A stretch of DNA of 64,000 nucleotides, from contig NC_052487.1 of NCBI RefSeq assembly GCF_009730915.1, positions 19,749,283 to 19,813,282 of the forward strand, read 5' to 3'. This stretch comes from Dioscorea cayenensis subsp. rotundata. Lineage: Eukaryota; Streptophyta; Magnoliopsida; Dioscoreales; Dioscoreaceae. The notes beneath the pieces are model-generated. The model worked only from the letters and a program-made list of their open reading frames with translations, made no database searches and was not told where the DNA came from. Below are positions 46,584-58,190 of this stretch, in pieces. The translations under genes and the position numbers were made by a program. Numbering within the stretch: the stretch's first letter is position 1; the number at the start of each line of letters is the position of its first letter.

Positions 46584-47449
46584 TTTACCCAATTTCAGAC
46601 AGTTCATGGGTGAGTCCAGTGCAAGTAGTGCCTAAGAAAGAAGGAATGACAGTGGTAAAAAATCAAAACAATGAGTTGATCCCCACAAGAACAATAGCGG
46701 TTGGAGAGTTTGTATCGATTACGAGGAAGTTAAATAAAGCCACACGAAAAAGATCATTTCCCTCTTCCTTTTTTATTGATCAAATGTTAGATCGATTAGC
46801 GGGACATGAATATTATTGCTTCTTAGATGGTTACTCAGGTTATAATCAAATTGCCATTGCTCAAGAAGGCCAAGAGAAGACCACCTTTACATGTCCATAT
46901 GGCACATTTGCCTTCAGAAGGATGCCATTTGGACTATGTAATGCGCCAGGCACTTTTCAAAGATGTATGATGGCAATTTTTTCTGACATGGTGGAACATA
47001 TAATTGAAGTTTTTATGGATGATTTCTCTGTTGTTGGAAGCTCATTTGACAATTGCTTGGATAATCTACAATTGGTGCTGAAACGATGTGAAGAAACCAA
47101 CTTAGTGCTGAATTGGGAAAAATGTCACTTCATGGTTCGTGAGGGTATAGTATTGGGTCACAAAATTTCATCCAAAGGCATTGAAGTTGACCGAGCAAAG
47201 ATTGAAACAATTGGAAAGTTACCACCCCCAACATCAGTTAAAGGAGTTCGGAGTTTCTTGGTCATGCTGGATTTTATAGAAGGTTTATCAAAGATTTCTC
47301 CAAGATCGCCAAGCCATTATCTCATCTTCTTGAGAAGGGAGTCTCTTTTGTGTTTGATGAAGAATGTAAACGGGCTTTCTTTTATTTTTGAAGGACAAAT
47401 TAGTATCAACACCCATAGTTGTGACTCCAAACTGGGAATTACCATTTGA
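46584..47449 (+). pseudogene. Athila reverse transcriptase, frameshifted
   Basis: Frame 46610-47449 has SPVQVVPKKEGM, DQMLDRLAGHEYYCFLDGYS, YGTFAFRRMPFGLCNAPGTF and VFMDDFSVVGSSF (the FMDD catalytic box), then LNWEKCHFMVREGIVLGHKI. A short stretch between 46680 and 46750 is out of frame. The thumb-to-RNase H link near 47250-47450 is also broken. Confidence 0.9.
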
Positions 47450-47452
47450 GCG

Positions 47453-47863
47453 ATGTGTGATGCAAGTGATTATGCAATTGGAGCTGTTCTTGGACAACGT
47501 ATTGATCGGGTATTCCATGTCATCTACTATGCAAGTCGAACCCTTAATGAGGCACAACTTAATTATGCAACAACAGAAAAAGAATTATTGGCTATCGTTT
47601 TTGCCTTTGACAAATTCCGGCCATACTTGATTGGGAACAGAGTTATTGTTTTTACTGATCACTCAGCAATTAAATATCTCTTAGCAAAGAAGGATGCAAA
47701 GCCAAGACTTATTCGGTGGGTGTTATTATTACAAGAGTTTGATTTGGAGATCAGAGATAAGAAGGGTTCAGAGAATCTCGTTGCAGATCATCTTTCACGA
47801 CTAGAGTTAGCTAATGACATGTTGCCATCAGAAGTGCCTATTGGTGATAATTTCCCCGGATGA
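47453..47863 (+). pseudogene. Athila RNase H
   Basis: The frame reads [65 protein letters not shown] and [10 protein letters not shown]. This is a complete gypsy RNase H domain, open over its whole length, but cut off from RT. Confidence 0.92.
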
Positions 47864-49137
47864 GCAAATACTTACGTGTATCTCATAATCGGCCTCCATG
47901 GTATGCTGACTATGTAAATTACCTTGCAGCTAATATTCTTCCACACGAATTGTCATACCAACAAAGAAAAAAGTTTCTCTCGATGTGAAGCATTATTATT
48001 GGGAGGAACCGACTTTTGTACAAAGCATTGTCTTTCGATCAAATCATAAAGGCGTTGTGTTCTGAAGAAGAGATGGAAGATTTGTTGAATCATTGTCATA
48101 CACTTGAGTGTGGAGGACACTTTGGGGGTAACAGAACTGCTGCCAAAAATTCTTTCGATCAGATTTTTATTGGCTAACCTTATTTAAAAGATGCTCATGT
48201 TTTTGTCACTTCTTGTGATCGCTGTCAAAGAATGGGAAATATTTCTAAGCGGAATGAAATGACTTTGAAGAACATGCTTGAAGTAGAACTGTTTGATGTA
48301 TGGGGCATAGATTTTATGGGACCTTTTCCTTCGTCATATAATAACAAGTACATTTTGCTTGCAGTCGACTATGTATCCAAGTGGGTAGAAGCTGTAGCAA
48401 CTCATACAAATGATGGTAAAGTGGTGTGCAATTTTCTTCAAAAGTTTATTTTCACAAGGTTTGGTGTTCCACGGGCAATAGTAAGTGATGGAGGTTCACA
48501 CTTTTGCAACAAACCATTTGAATCCCTATTATTGAAGTATGGAGTCAAACATAAAACATCATTAGCATATCACCCGCAGACCAATGGACAAGCAGAAATA
48601 TCTAACCGACAAGTAAAACAGATTTTGGACAAAATGGTAAGCAATTCTCGTAAAGATTGGGCTAAGAAACTAGATGATGCATTATGGGCATATCGCACTG
48701 CTTTTAAAACACCAATTGGAATGTCCCCATATCGGCTAGTCTATGGTAAAGCGTGTCATCTTCCTGTTGAGTTGGAACATAAAGCTTATTGGGCTATGAA
48801 GCAGTTGAATATGAGCATGCAAGCAGCAGGAGAGAAACGTATTTTACAATTAAATGAGCTCGATGAATTTCGAAATGAAGCTTATGAAAATGCAAAAATT
48901 TATAAGGAACGAACAAAAGCTTGGCATGACAAATTCATCTTGCGCAAAAACTTTTTGCCAGGACAACAGGTACTTTTATTTAACTCAAAGTTGCGACTAT
49001 TCCCAGGTAAATTTAAGTCAAAGTGGTCTGGACCATTCACCATCACCAAGGTGTTTCCTTATGGGGTCGTGGAGATCAATCAACCCGAAAAAGGAGCTTT
49101 CAAAGTTAATGGACAGAGATTAAAGCTATATTTTTGA
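47864..49137 (+). pseudogene. Athila integrase
   Basis: The zinc-binding part is in pieces at 47990-48230 (HCHTLECGGHFGG and CDRCQRMGN, with stops between). The core and C-terminus are open at 48232-49137: [13 protein letters not shown] (catalytic Asp), [15 protein letters not shown] (second Asp), [15 protein letters not shown] (catalytic Glu), and the GPF segment [19 protein letters not shown] at the end. The long open frame suggests recent decay. Integrase joins element ends to target DNA. Confidence 0.92.
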
Positions 49138-50300
49138 GGGAAATTTTTGACAAAGACAAAACGAATATCAGTCTTAACTCACCATAAAAAATAAATAAAG
49201 AGAAGTCGTCGGGCTGAGGACAATAAACCAAGCGCTTCTTGGGAGGCAACCCAGGCATTTCTAATCCTTTATTTTATTTTATTATTATTTTTCTTTATTT
49301 TTGAACCTGTGCTAGTTTTATTTTTATTTTTATTTTATTATTATTATTATTATTATTATTTTTTAATTTTCTTTATTATTATTATTAAAAAAAAATTATT
49401 ATTGTTATTATTATTTTTTTATTTTTATTTTTTTCATTCTAGCTATCTTATAGGTGTGTCAAAAGTGTTAAAAACAATATAAATAAATAATAATTAATTA
49501 ATCAAAAACCTTAAAAGGTCTAGACGAGAAAGTGGTGCCTGCGCATACATATGTAGCCTCGAGCGCCATGTGTCTATTTTATTTTATTTTTATTTTTCTT
49601 AGTGATAAATATATTCAATGTGGGTCGAGGGTTATGGAGCGCCCTCGCCATCTGCTCTTAGCACCCTAAGTTTAGGAGGCAATGAATATGTGCGCCCACT
49701 TTGCACATTCCAAGCAGAGATATTAGTGCTTAGGCGTTGTGATTCTGGCGCCTAGGCTCTCGCCCGAATTAAAAAATATTTATATCTATATTAAATAATG
49801 AAACCCTAAACCAATTGAAAGGTAAAAAGTAAAACCCTAGCCTTTCACTTTCTCTTCTTCCTTCTCACTTTACCTCTTCTCTTATTTACTTTCAATCCTT
49901 TGAAATCTATGACATCTTGGTGTTCGATCTTCATCTTGTTGGTGTTTTTGTGCCGATCAAAGGAGAACTTGGAAGTTTTTGAGGGATTCCATTGGTAATA
50001 TTCATGTTTCTTTTCTCCAAGCAAGGTAATCTCTTTTTAGTGTTCTTTTTGCTACATTCCATCATGCCCTAATTTGTATAAGATCATGATTTTCCAGTGC
50101 AATAATTGAAGCATGATGATTTAAGGAACTCTTTGGGTTTTTATGTGACTGTGAAAAATCATCATTATGAGTGGAATTGCTTTTGATATGCTTAATTTAA
50201 ATAATATGTTTGTGGTGAATTGTTTGAATTGTGATTGAATTCAAGTTTGGGGGGTATTTATTCAAGAATTTAACTATAAAACCCTAGACACATAATTATT
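49138..50300 (+). other. Athila noncoding spacer after integrase
   Basis: AT-rich with ATT repeats near 49276-49420. It includes a stretch (about 49720-49765) with TTAGGCGTTGT and GGCGCCTAGGCTCTCG, diverged relatives of the LTR palindromes. No coding frame is recognised. Confidence 0.55.
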
Positions 50301-50307
50301 CATCACC

Positions 50308-51140
50308 ATGGCTCCTAAAAGACATAGAGCTTCCACTTCATCCGAACTATTTGATCGTCATCGTTTTGTCGATATTGAAGCATCGAAGAGATATCATGAG
50401 TCGGTAGTCAAGAGAAACCTAATCCCTGAACGAGGATTAAAGCCGTGTTGTTCTAATCAACGTGGAAATATTTTTTTAATTATTAGGGATCAAGGATGGG
50501 GAAGACTTTGTTAAACAACCTCGAAAGTCGCAGCTTGTTTCTTTTAGTAAGGGAATTCTATGCAAACATGGATGAATCTAGTTTAAGTGTCATTGTAAGG
50601 GGGGAAACTAGTGAAAATTTGATTATTCCACCATCAATAGATTTTATAAACTCCCGAATATTGACAATGATGAATATAGCACTTATATCAACGATGAATT
50701 AAATTTAGAACAAGTGCTAGAAACTATTGGGAGACCCAGGGCTCAATGGACTATCGCGAGGAGATGACCCTCTATCCTTTCAAACTTCTGAATTAAATAA
50801 CCTTAACAAAGCTTGGCTTAGCTTCATTGGAGCCAAATTGAAACCCTCGTGACTCATTATAGTGATGTTAATAAAGATAGAGCAATTTTGCTATATGCTA
50901 TTGTCACAGGTAAATCAATTGATGTCGGAAGAATCATTCAACAATCCATTAGACACTATAGAGCGAGCCTCAACAATCGGGCGATTTAGGACATCCTTCT
51001 TTAATTACCGCCTTTATGTAGAGAAGTCGGTGTTACATGGCAACAAGATGAAGAGTTATTACATCCTAAGAGTCTCATCCATAAGAATTTTTATAGCAAG
51101 ATTGAAAAAGTTGGGATTCACCACTTGCAAGTAACACAGT
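50308..51140 (+). pseudogene. Athila env-like third frame remnant
   Basis: Starts MAPKRHRASTSSELFDRHRF, followed by RNLIPERGL, then in another frame LVREFYANMDESSLSVIVRG. The RxxxPERG, REFYANM and VRG wording matches the plant transposon protein domain found after integrase in Athila elements and sometimes called env-like. Its function is unknown. Several shifts and stops break it, and no membrane or cleavage signal can be seen. Confidence 0.65.
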
Positions 51141-52317
51141 GCTAGCTCTTCTAGGCCACCTTGCATACCAAAGCACCCTTCCTCTAAATCTCGTAAGTCC
51201 ATAGAAGACCAATTTGATAATTTACAAAGGGAAGTAGAAAACCAAAGGCAAGAGTTCACACAATTTTTTCTTATCAAGTGGCATTTAACTCTAGTCTTGT
51301 GCAGTTGTTCAATCAATGTGGCCTCAACACAGGACCCAATGTCTGTTCAATTTCCATCAGCCCCTAACCTTCCACGAACACCCGAGCACCAAATAATGAC
51401 AATGAAGAGGATGCTAGTTGAGACATTCAAGGGAGTTTTTTTACTTTTATTTTTGTACTTTCTATTTATTTATTTATTTCTCTTTGCTTACATTGAGGAC
51501 AATGTCTTCTTCTAAGTTTGGGGGTATTTTGTGGTGTTTAAAAAAATAGAAAAAGAGAAAGAGTTATTTGGTTTATGGAACAATGATGGCCGATGATAAA
51601 AATTCTAGTGGTTTTTCTAATCCATGAAAAACAATAGATGTGTCTCTCTTTTGACTATAGTGCTTGTGTTGCTTTATTTTTGGTTCCTTTACACTCTTAG
51701 CACACCCAGTTATGCTTACTAAGTTGTCCAAATACTTAGAGATCATTTATGCAAATTAGGAGCTTACTAAAGCCTTGAAAGACCCTAGAATTAGTTAGTT
51801 AGATCATTTGTTTTTTTAAGTAAAAACAGAAAGAGCTACCACCTTTGATGTGTGAAGCCACTTCTGAAAAGTCGGATACTAAGTATGCCCTATTGGGAGA
51901 AAGGGCTACCTCAAAGGATGTGTAAAAGCTACTTGTTTAAAAATGATGATGGAATTAGAAAAAAAGAAAAAAAGAAAAAAATGATGAAAAATATATTTAA
52001 TTAAATAAGTTTGGGGGGTTCAATTAGAGGTTTGGTGGGTTCTTATTTTTGCATAAATGAACAAGAGTTCAAGGATAGCGAAGTAGCAAAGACTGGACAC
52101 ACACACACATGGAACCTTAAATGGAGTAAGATTTGCTCTCTAGTTGAAATTGTAGACCGTGCTTAAAATTTCTTTTTATGGGTTTGAAAAATCCAACTTT
52201 GAGGCCGGAGGTTCACTTAATGTTGCTGTTAATCATAGTGCTTTGTTTCATGATATTTTTTTCTTTTCTCTTTCTTTTTGTTCGAGGGCTGAACAAAACT
52301 CTAAGTTTGGGGGTATT
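51141..52317 (+). other. Athila noncoding 3' region
   Basis: No coding frame is recognised between the env-like remnant and the 3' LTR. The stretch is long-A/T with polypurine copies, as is usual for Athila elements. Confidence 0.55.
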
Positions 52318-53471
52318 TGATGAGTATAATTTGCACTTAATATATAGACCTTCTTTAACTCATAATGAATTAAATTTGAATTATTTTGAACCAATTTTAC
52401 TCCTAATCTTATTGTTATTGCATTGTAGGAAAGAAAGAAAATGATTTGAAGGAAGAACATGTAAAATGCACAAAATTGGAGGAAGAAGAGCAAAACAGAA
52501 AATCTAGCGCCTAGGCACTAGCATGCAGCGCTTAGGCGCTACAACATCAAGAGGTGCAAAACAGAAAGTATAGCGCCTAGGCGCTACAGTCTTTGGCGCC
52601 TAGGCGCTACCCCGATTTTTATGTTATAAAAGGGGCTAGGGTTGAGACGAAAAGAGAGGAGAATTTCGGAGATCAAGAGATCGGGAGCGAAGTTTCGGCT
52701 CGGATTCATTGCCAGGCTTTAGTTTTTAGTTTTTCTTTGTTTATTTGATTATGAACCTTGTTAATATGTCGAACTTTGCAATCATTATGTTCTAAATACT
52801 TTTTCTAGGGCTACGATGTAGCCAGACTATGAAACCCTAGATTCATCTTTGTTTAATTTAATTGATGCTTGTTTCAAGACTATGTTGGATATTTTAATCT
52901 ATGCTTAATGCTTGTGATTGCTTGATCACCAATTGCATGATTATTAATTTGATTTGAGACCGAGAGGTGATAATTGAATTAGGTCTTGGTTGAAATATTA
53001 TACAATCATCATAAGATAGAGATATTTATGAGGTTGTATGCATCATTATAAATTTCTAGAGCTTAATGAGTTCCATAGGTTCACAGTTATCTCAGAGATG
53101 ATGTTAACTTATCTAGTGGAATATGCTATTGATGCTTGAGAAAGATCAATATGTAATTTAAGAGAAATTTGATGACAATATAAGAAACAAACATTGATTG
53201 ATTGAATTAGGTGATTTAGGTGGAATTAGTCTAGGTGAACTCGGAAACCCTAGAATCTCTCGACATTGATTTCTCCTTATCTCTCTCTCTCTCTAGTCCT
53301 TGAATTAGATTTTCTAAATTAAACTTCTTCAATTTCATTAATCAAGTAGAATTAGGGTTAGTAATTTTGGTAATTAATAGGCTCAATCCTCGTGGGAACG
53401 ATACTCTCTTATCATTATATTACTTGTTTTGCGATAGCGTATACTTGCGTTATATAAATCATAATCCAACA
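52318..53471 (+). repeat. 3' LTR of the Athila element
   Basis: It pairs with 42537-43696. Compared with the 5' LTR it has shorter homopolymers (for example near 52730 and 52800) and a one-base change in the first palindrome. Confidence 0.93.
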
Positions 53472-54210
53472 GAGATCTTGCTTTTTTTGGGACCATTAAA
53501 TCATTTGGTTTAAGTTTAAGTGTTTAATTTTAAAATAAATAAACTATTTAAATAATTTAAATCATCCGGTCTGGTCCAACCGGTTCACCGATTGAACCGC
53601 CTGATCTAGTTACTTATTGTTTGGGATGATTAACTGGACCGGTTTACCAGCCGGTTTCCGGTTGAACCGGATGGTCCGGTCCGATTTTTAAATCATTGGT
53701 TGGCACATGGCAATACGAACGGAAGTAGCCATCATGCCCGAGATTACAAATAACAAATAAGAGGTGGTAGCTATGAGTGCAGGTGCTGCGGGATCATTTT
53801 ATAAGCAAACAAAGTATTATTTTTAATAGTGTGGTTTAAACCATACCTTGTCTGCTAGGATTATGTATTTATTTATTTATTTATTTAAATTTATGCAATG
53901 ATTTCAAAGGCAAGAACAAGCTAGTGTTGTATGCTGGTAAAACTGTCTTATTTAACTCAAAGTAGAAGCTTTCATTTTATTGAAGTGTTTGTGGTTAACA
54001 CTTCCCTTTGGTTCGATTGTTGGCATGCTGGACTTGTACTCAAAGATCTCTGGCCAATTCTTTTTTGTCAATGTACTTCTCCTTGGATAACTCACTACAC
54101 CGATTTTTATTTTTAGAGGCACATTGGTAGAAGGGTTTTTAAAAAAACACCTCTATAACTATGCATTTAATTTTCTTTATAAATCTACAATCTCACCATC
54201 AAGATCTTCG

Positions 54211-56100
54211 CCGACGCCGGCGAGCTCAAGAACATCCTCTCCAATAAAGTGTAACATAATGAGAGAGTCTCTGTGTGTGTGATTGTATTTTTAAACATCA
54301 CCATCATCACCATAATCATCTAGGGTTTCTCCAGCGTCTCTAGCATCTTAGAAGATGGCGTCCAAAATGCTCTCAGATTCCGCCATTGATGAAATGCAGC
54401 AACGCAAAGGAGAACATTGAGGTCTCTGCTTCACCGCGATGCCACCTTCATGTCCGTGTCCGCTTCGAGGATCATTGAGGTCTCTACCAAGCGTGTCACC
54501 ATCGACGCCCGCCTTCATCTCCATCTCCGATTCGAGATCATTGAGGTCTCCGCCAGGGAACTCAATGTTCATCTCAAGTTAATCAACTCTTACTACCGGG
54601 TTCAACAAAAAAATCAATGATGGTTTCAATTTAGGGTTCTAATTTCAATTGATCCGTGATGATTTTTCTTCATTGTGTTGTAGCTATTGAAGGTCTTACA
54701 CTACAACGTGTCAGTGTTATTCTCAAAGGCTCGACCAACATCAGGCCACAAATTTGTTCGAGGTTTCGACGTGTCAATGACGATCACCGGAATCCAACTA
54801 AAACCATGTCAGTTCATCCTAGAAAGACCATCCAGGTTCATCTCTTTCTCTGTTTCTTTGATTTTGTCCCTAATTTTAGTGTGGTTTTAAATTTGTTGTT
54901 GAATGTGGTTTTGAAATTTTTTTTTTTTGTTAATCTTCTTTGTCTTAGGTTTTTTATGATTTTTCTGATTGCTTTTTTATTTAGATTTTTTTATTTGCTG
55001 AAGATGCAGAGGTCTATTAGATTTTGATTTCTGTTAATTTTTATGCTAATGAGGTAATGTTTCATTTGTTGATAGTTTCACATCCTTCTTAGCTCTTATT
55101 TGTTTAAATCTTAGAACTTATAACTTCTTGTTGGGACATTCGGAAGATGTGCTTGCCATTTCTAATGCTCTTAGCCTAATATATATTTTTGTTATTGAAT
55201 ATATTGGATGTTTTATTCGTTGATTGTTACACATTCTTCGCAGCTTGTTTAACTCCTACTTGGGTTGTATCATGCATGATATCAAAAAATAGTTGTGCCC
55301 CCAATGCCTCTTCCAGATGGGCTGTTCTATTAGTCTTATATCAAATTATGTTCTTTAACCACTTGGTACCAAGTTGCATTCCTTAACAATTAGGAGTAGC
55401 AAATAATATATATGATTATCACTTGGGCTAGTTGATTGTATTGCGAGTAGTAAAACATACTATTTCAAATCGATGTTACGAGTTCTGTGGTGCTTAGGGC
55501 TTTCATTGCATGCTTGTATACACAAAATGCTTTTTTGAGGTTACTTGTTTTCTTTTTCTTTTTTTTTATTATCCCTTGTATAAAGGTCTTCATTGCTTGT
55601 AGGCTAGGTAGCTATCTTGGCTCTTAAAAATTTGTTTCCAAAATGTATTTAGTTTAACATATCAACAAATGCTGGCAAATTGCTCATACTATGAGAAGAA
55701 TACCTATTACTCATTAGAAATCTTCTTAATTAAAAATCATAAGAAAAGGACTTAACCAACTAAGACTTGTTTTACATTTTAGAATACATAAAAAGAAAGA
55801 AAAGAACTGCTTTAAGTTAAATCACCTATGTGCACAATATGTTAGACACAAGTAGCATAACTTGTTTCTCCATCACTTTGGTCAATGTTTTCAAAATAAT
55901 GAAAATCGATCAGAAAAAATGAACTTTAGAGAAGGTTAGCTTAACTTAAACCTTATGCCTTGTTAGTTTTTAAGATGTGCCATCATCCTGAGAGTAATAT
56001 TTTCTAATTTTCCTGGTTGAGCTGCAACATCAATTTTTCTGTTGCAGTTTCCTTCCCTCTTGGTTGCTGTTTTATTTACTCTTATTCTTATTCTCAGTAT
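54211..56100 (+). other. Unidentified cargo of the Pack-CACTA element
   Basis: GC-richer sequence at about 54210-54600 with codon-like texture and repeated ATCATTGAGGTCTC motifs (near 54411, 54472 and 54537) gives way to T-rich intron-like DNA. I do not recognise the source. It may be a second captured gene, or the upstream part of the phosphatase locus. Confidence 0.45.
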
Positions 56101-56122
56101 TGATTTTTGCTTGGATTTGCAG

Positions 56123-57442
56123 GTTCTTTTTGTTCATGGTGGTCTTTCTCCTGATATTCGATCAATTGATCAAGTTCATTGCTTCTTATGATTTTATTCT
56201 TCATAATCAACATTTGAACCTTTAAATCTCCATATGCTAACTGGAAGCATATTTTACAATTCATTGATTTCACATTTCGATGGTAGTGCTTCTCTATAAA
56301 ATGATTATCAGTTGCTAGACTTTATCAGTGGTATAATCATGTCATAATGTAAGAATGACGTTGTGCTACATCTCCTACTTTTTTAAGATTTATGGCAATG
56401 TATTGGAAATGGTGGTTATGTGACAGGGAGAACCAAAGTCTACAACTAAATGTTGGAAAACCTCCTTTCTGTTTTTTTGAAATCCAGTATTCTTTCTCTT
56501 TGCCATCTAGAAATCCTGCTAATTCTCCACAAACACTATTTTCTAAGTTTAATATTGACTTGACAGAAGTAGCTTCTGGTATATAGATGTGTAACCATTT
56601 CTACTAAGTGTTTGCCATTGATGTTCGTTGCTTCTGTTTGAAATTAATTCCTTTTTTTCCTTCTTCATAGATGAGAGTTATCGACTAGAACTATGAAATT
56701 CCTCACGAGGACCCTTTTTGTGATCTAATGTGGAGTGACCCTGATGAGATTGCAACTTGGGCAATTAGCCCTCATGGTGCAGGATGGCTTTCGGGTCAAG
56801 GGTGGCCTCAGAGGTTTGTGTACATGTTCTTTGTTGTCTCCGGCTTCCTGTTTTCCTCTATGATCCGCTGCTCCTAATACAAAAGTTTACTATATTCTCA
56901 TTCTGCAGTTCAACCATATAAACAAGCTCGACCTCGTCTGCCGAGCACACCAGCTCATCCAGGAGGGTCTAAAGTACATGTTTCAAGACAAAGGCCTCGT
57001 CACTGTGAGTTATTATAAATTACCATCCCAACTTTTTCCTCAAGAATCCCAGCCAACTAATCTTGTGATTGCTTTAATATAATTTCAAGTCTTCAAATTA
57101 TTATATTTATTGGCATTCCAGGTGTGGTCTGCACCCAATCATTGCTACAGATGTGGAAATGTTGCTTCTATTCTAACCTTTAATGAGAATATGGTATGCT
57201 ACTACACTACTACGATTCCCGCTATTTCAGTCATTGTTGCTGTCTTATTTATACTCATGCACTTAACATTTAAAATGAACTTGTAAACCTTACAGTGCGC
57301 ATGATTGAAATGGACTAATTAAAATATGATCATAAACTTATAAAGTTTACCCTCTTAATAATGACAGGAAAGAGAGGTCAAATTTTTCACCGAAACACAG
57401 GAAAACAACCAAATGAGAGGACCAAGAACAGGAGTACCATAA
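56123..57442 (+). pseudogene. Captured PP6 catalytic subunit (FyPP-type) gene fragment
   Basis: Five exons with their introns are kept: 56123-56173 (VLFVHGGLSPDIRSIDQ), 56671-56813 (EIPHEDPFCDLMWSDPDEIA, ISPHGAGWL), 56909-57004 ([30 protein letters not shown]), 57122-57193 ([18 protein letters not shown]) and 57367-57442 (EREVKFFTE, NNQMRGPRTGVP). The C-terminal wording fits plant PP6 catalytic subunits (FyPP1/3) rather than PP2A or PP4. Splice sites remain GT-AG. Lesions include a stop in VID-stop-NYEIPHE, an altered GWLFGSRV region that shifts the frame, and loss of the last residues YFL. The N-terminal metal-binding half is absent. The fragment cannot encode an active enzyme. Confidence 0.92.
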
Positions 57443-57750
57443 TTTTGTATGAAGTCAAGGAAGCTTCATCTTCTACTTTTGGTACTGCATGCAAGGATCC
57501 AATCTTTACATCATGCAGTAAACATGTAGATTCCTCTATATTGTTGTTAGACTGACAAAACTATCATCCTATCTGATGATTTATGAATGGGAATTAGAAT
57601 TATATTTTTTACCCTTCCTTTTTTTTCTTTGTTCTTGTTTAATCTTGATGTCTTGTTTAATCTGGATGTCTTGTTGATTTTAATATTTCCTGGTAAGAGA
57701 TAAGAAAACCACCTTTAAAAAGCTATTGAAAAGGAAATAAAAAATTATTA
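57443..57750 (+). other. Phosphatase 3' flank within the Pack-CACTA
   Basis: T-rich sequence after the captured stop, probably 3' UTR taken along with the gene. It leads into the subterminal repeat array. Confidence 0.4.
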
Positions 57751-58190
57751 ACTATAGAGCCGGTTATAACCGCCTCTAATCTATTGGTGAGAGATAAAAA
57801 ATTTTAGCTATAGAGGCGGTTATAACCACCTTTATAGCTATTGGAAAGGAAATAAGAAATTATTAACTATAGAAGCGGTTATAACCGCCTCTAAGCTATG
57901 GGTGAGGTATAAAAAATTATTAGCTATATAGGCGGTTATAACCGCCTCTAATGTTATTAGTAGGGGATAAGAAAATAATAGCTATAGAGGCGGTTATAAC
58001 CGCCTCTATGCTTTTGTTATTAAAACCGCTTCCATATATAAAACTTACCCCAACGGTTGGTACAAACCGGCTCTAAAGTGTAGAGCCGGCTTAATACGAG
58101 GCGGTTTAGAGGCGGGTGAAAAAAACCAACACTACGGTTATAGAGGCGGTTAAAACCGCCTCTATAAGGCTTGAAAACCGCCTCAAAAAC
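57751..58190. repeat. Palindromic subterminal repeats of the Pack-CACTA, right end
   Basis: TAGAGGCGGTTATAACCGCC-type palindromes occur at about 57756, 57810, 57870, 57928 and 57983, roughly every 55-60 bp, with a related TAGAGGCGGTTAAAACCGCC near 58141 and single GGCGGTTT arms near 58102 and 58177. CACTA elements bind their own TNPA-type protein at subterminal repeats. The left end has only short AGAGGC and CACCTCTATAACT traces. Confidence 0.85.

Larger units (their letters stand above)
50243..52317 (+). repeat. Four polypurine-tract-like copies in the Athila 3' region
   Basis: AAGTTTGGGGGTATTT-type tracts occur at 50243-50260, 51514-51530, 52007-52021 and 52303-52317. The last abuts the 3' LTR and is the true polypurine tract. 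The other three lie inside the noncoding region before it. Confidence 0.8.
42537..53471 (+). mobile_element. Athila-type Ty3/gypsy LTR retrotransposon, degenerate
   Basis: LTRs of about 1.16 kb (42537-43696 and 52318-53471) begin TGATGAGTATAATTTGC and end CAACA. The primer site TGGCGCCGTTGCCGGGGA is the tRNA-Asp complement used by Athila/Tat elements. Gag, protease, RT, RNase H and integrase follow in gypsy order, without a chromodomain. Some 3.2 kb of 3' sequence carries remnants of the env-like frame found in Athila. Indels break gag, the protease/RT join, RT/RNase H and the integrase start. Outer flanks GTATC and GAGAT do not form a target duplication. Confidence 0.93.
41628..53697. mobile_element. 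Older transposon with ACCGGACC ends, split by the Athila element
   Basis: The left end TAATGTTTTAATAACCGGAC and the right end (rc) AATGATTTAAAAATCGGACC are similar, and CCGGTT-type motifs repeat inward at both ends. Flanks GGTTAACAC and GGTTGGCAC agree at 7 of 9 bases, which would suit a 9-bp Mutator-type duplication. The element proper is 41628-42536 plus 53472-53697, about 1.1 kb, with no coding frame. The Athila insertion accounts for the rest. Confidence 0.5.

Noticed and set aside
54348-54620. Two opposing frames of about 70 codons
   Set aside because: They overlap on both strands in repetitive GC-richer cargo, with no recognisable domain on either.
56740-57442. Captured phosphatase as a working host gene
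   Set aside because: The N-terminal half is missing, and stops and shifts lie in the remaining exons.
57751-58020. Regular palindromes as a CRISPR-like array
   Set aside because: This is a plant genome, the spacers are near-identical, and the array lies in CACTA subterminal DNA.
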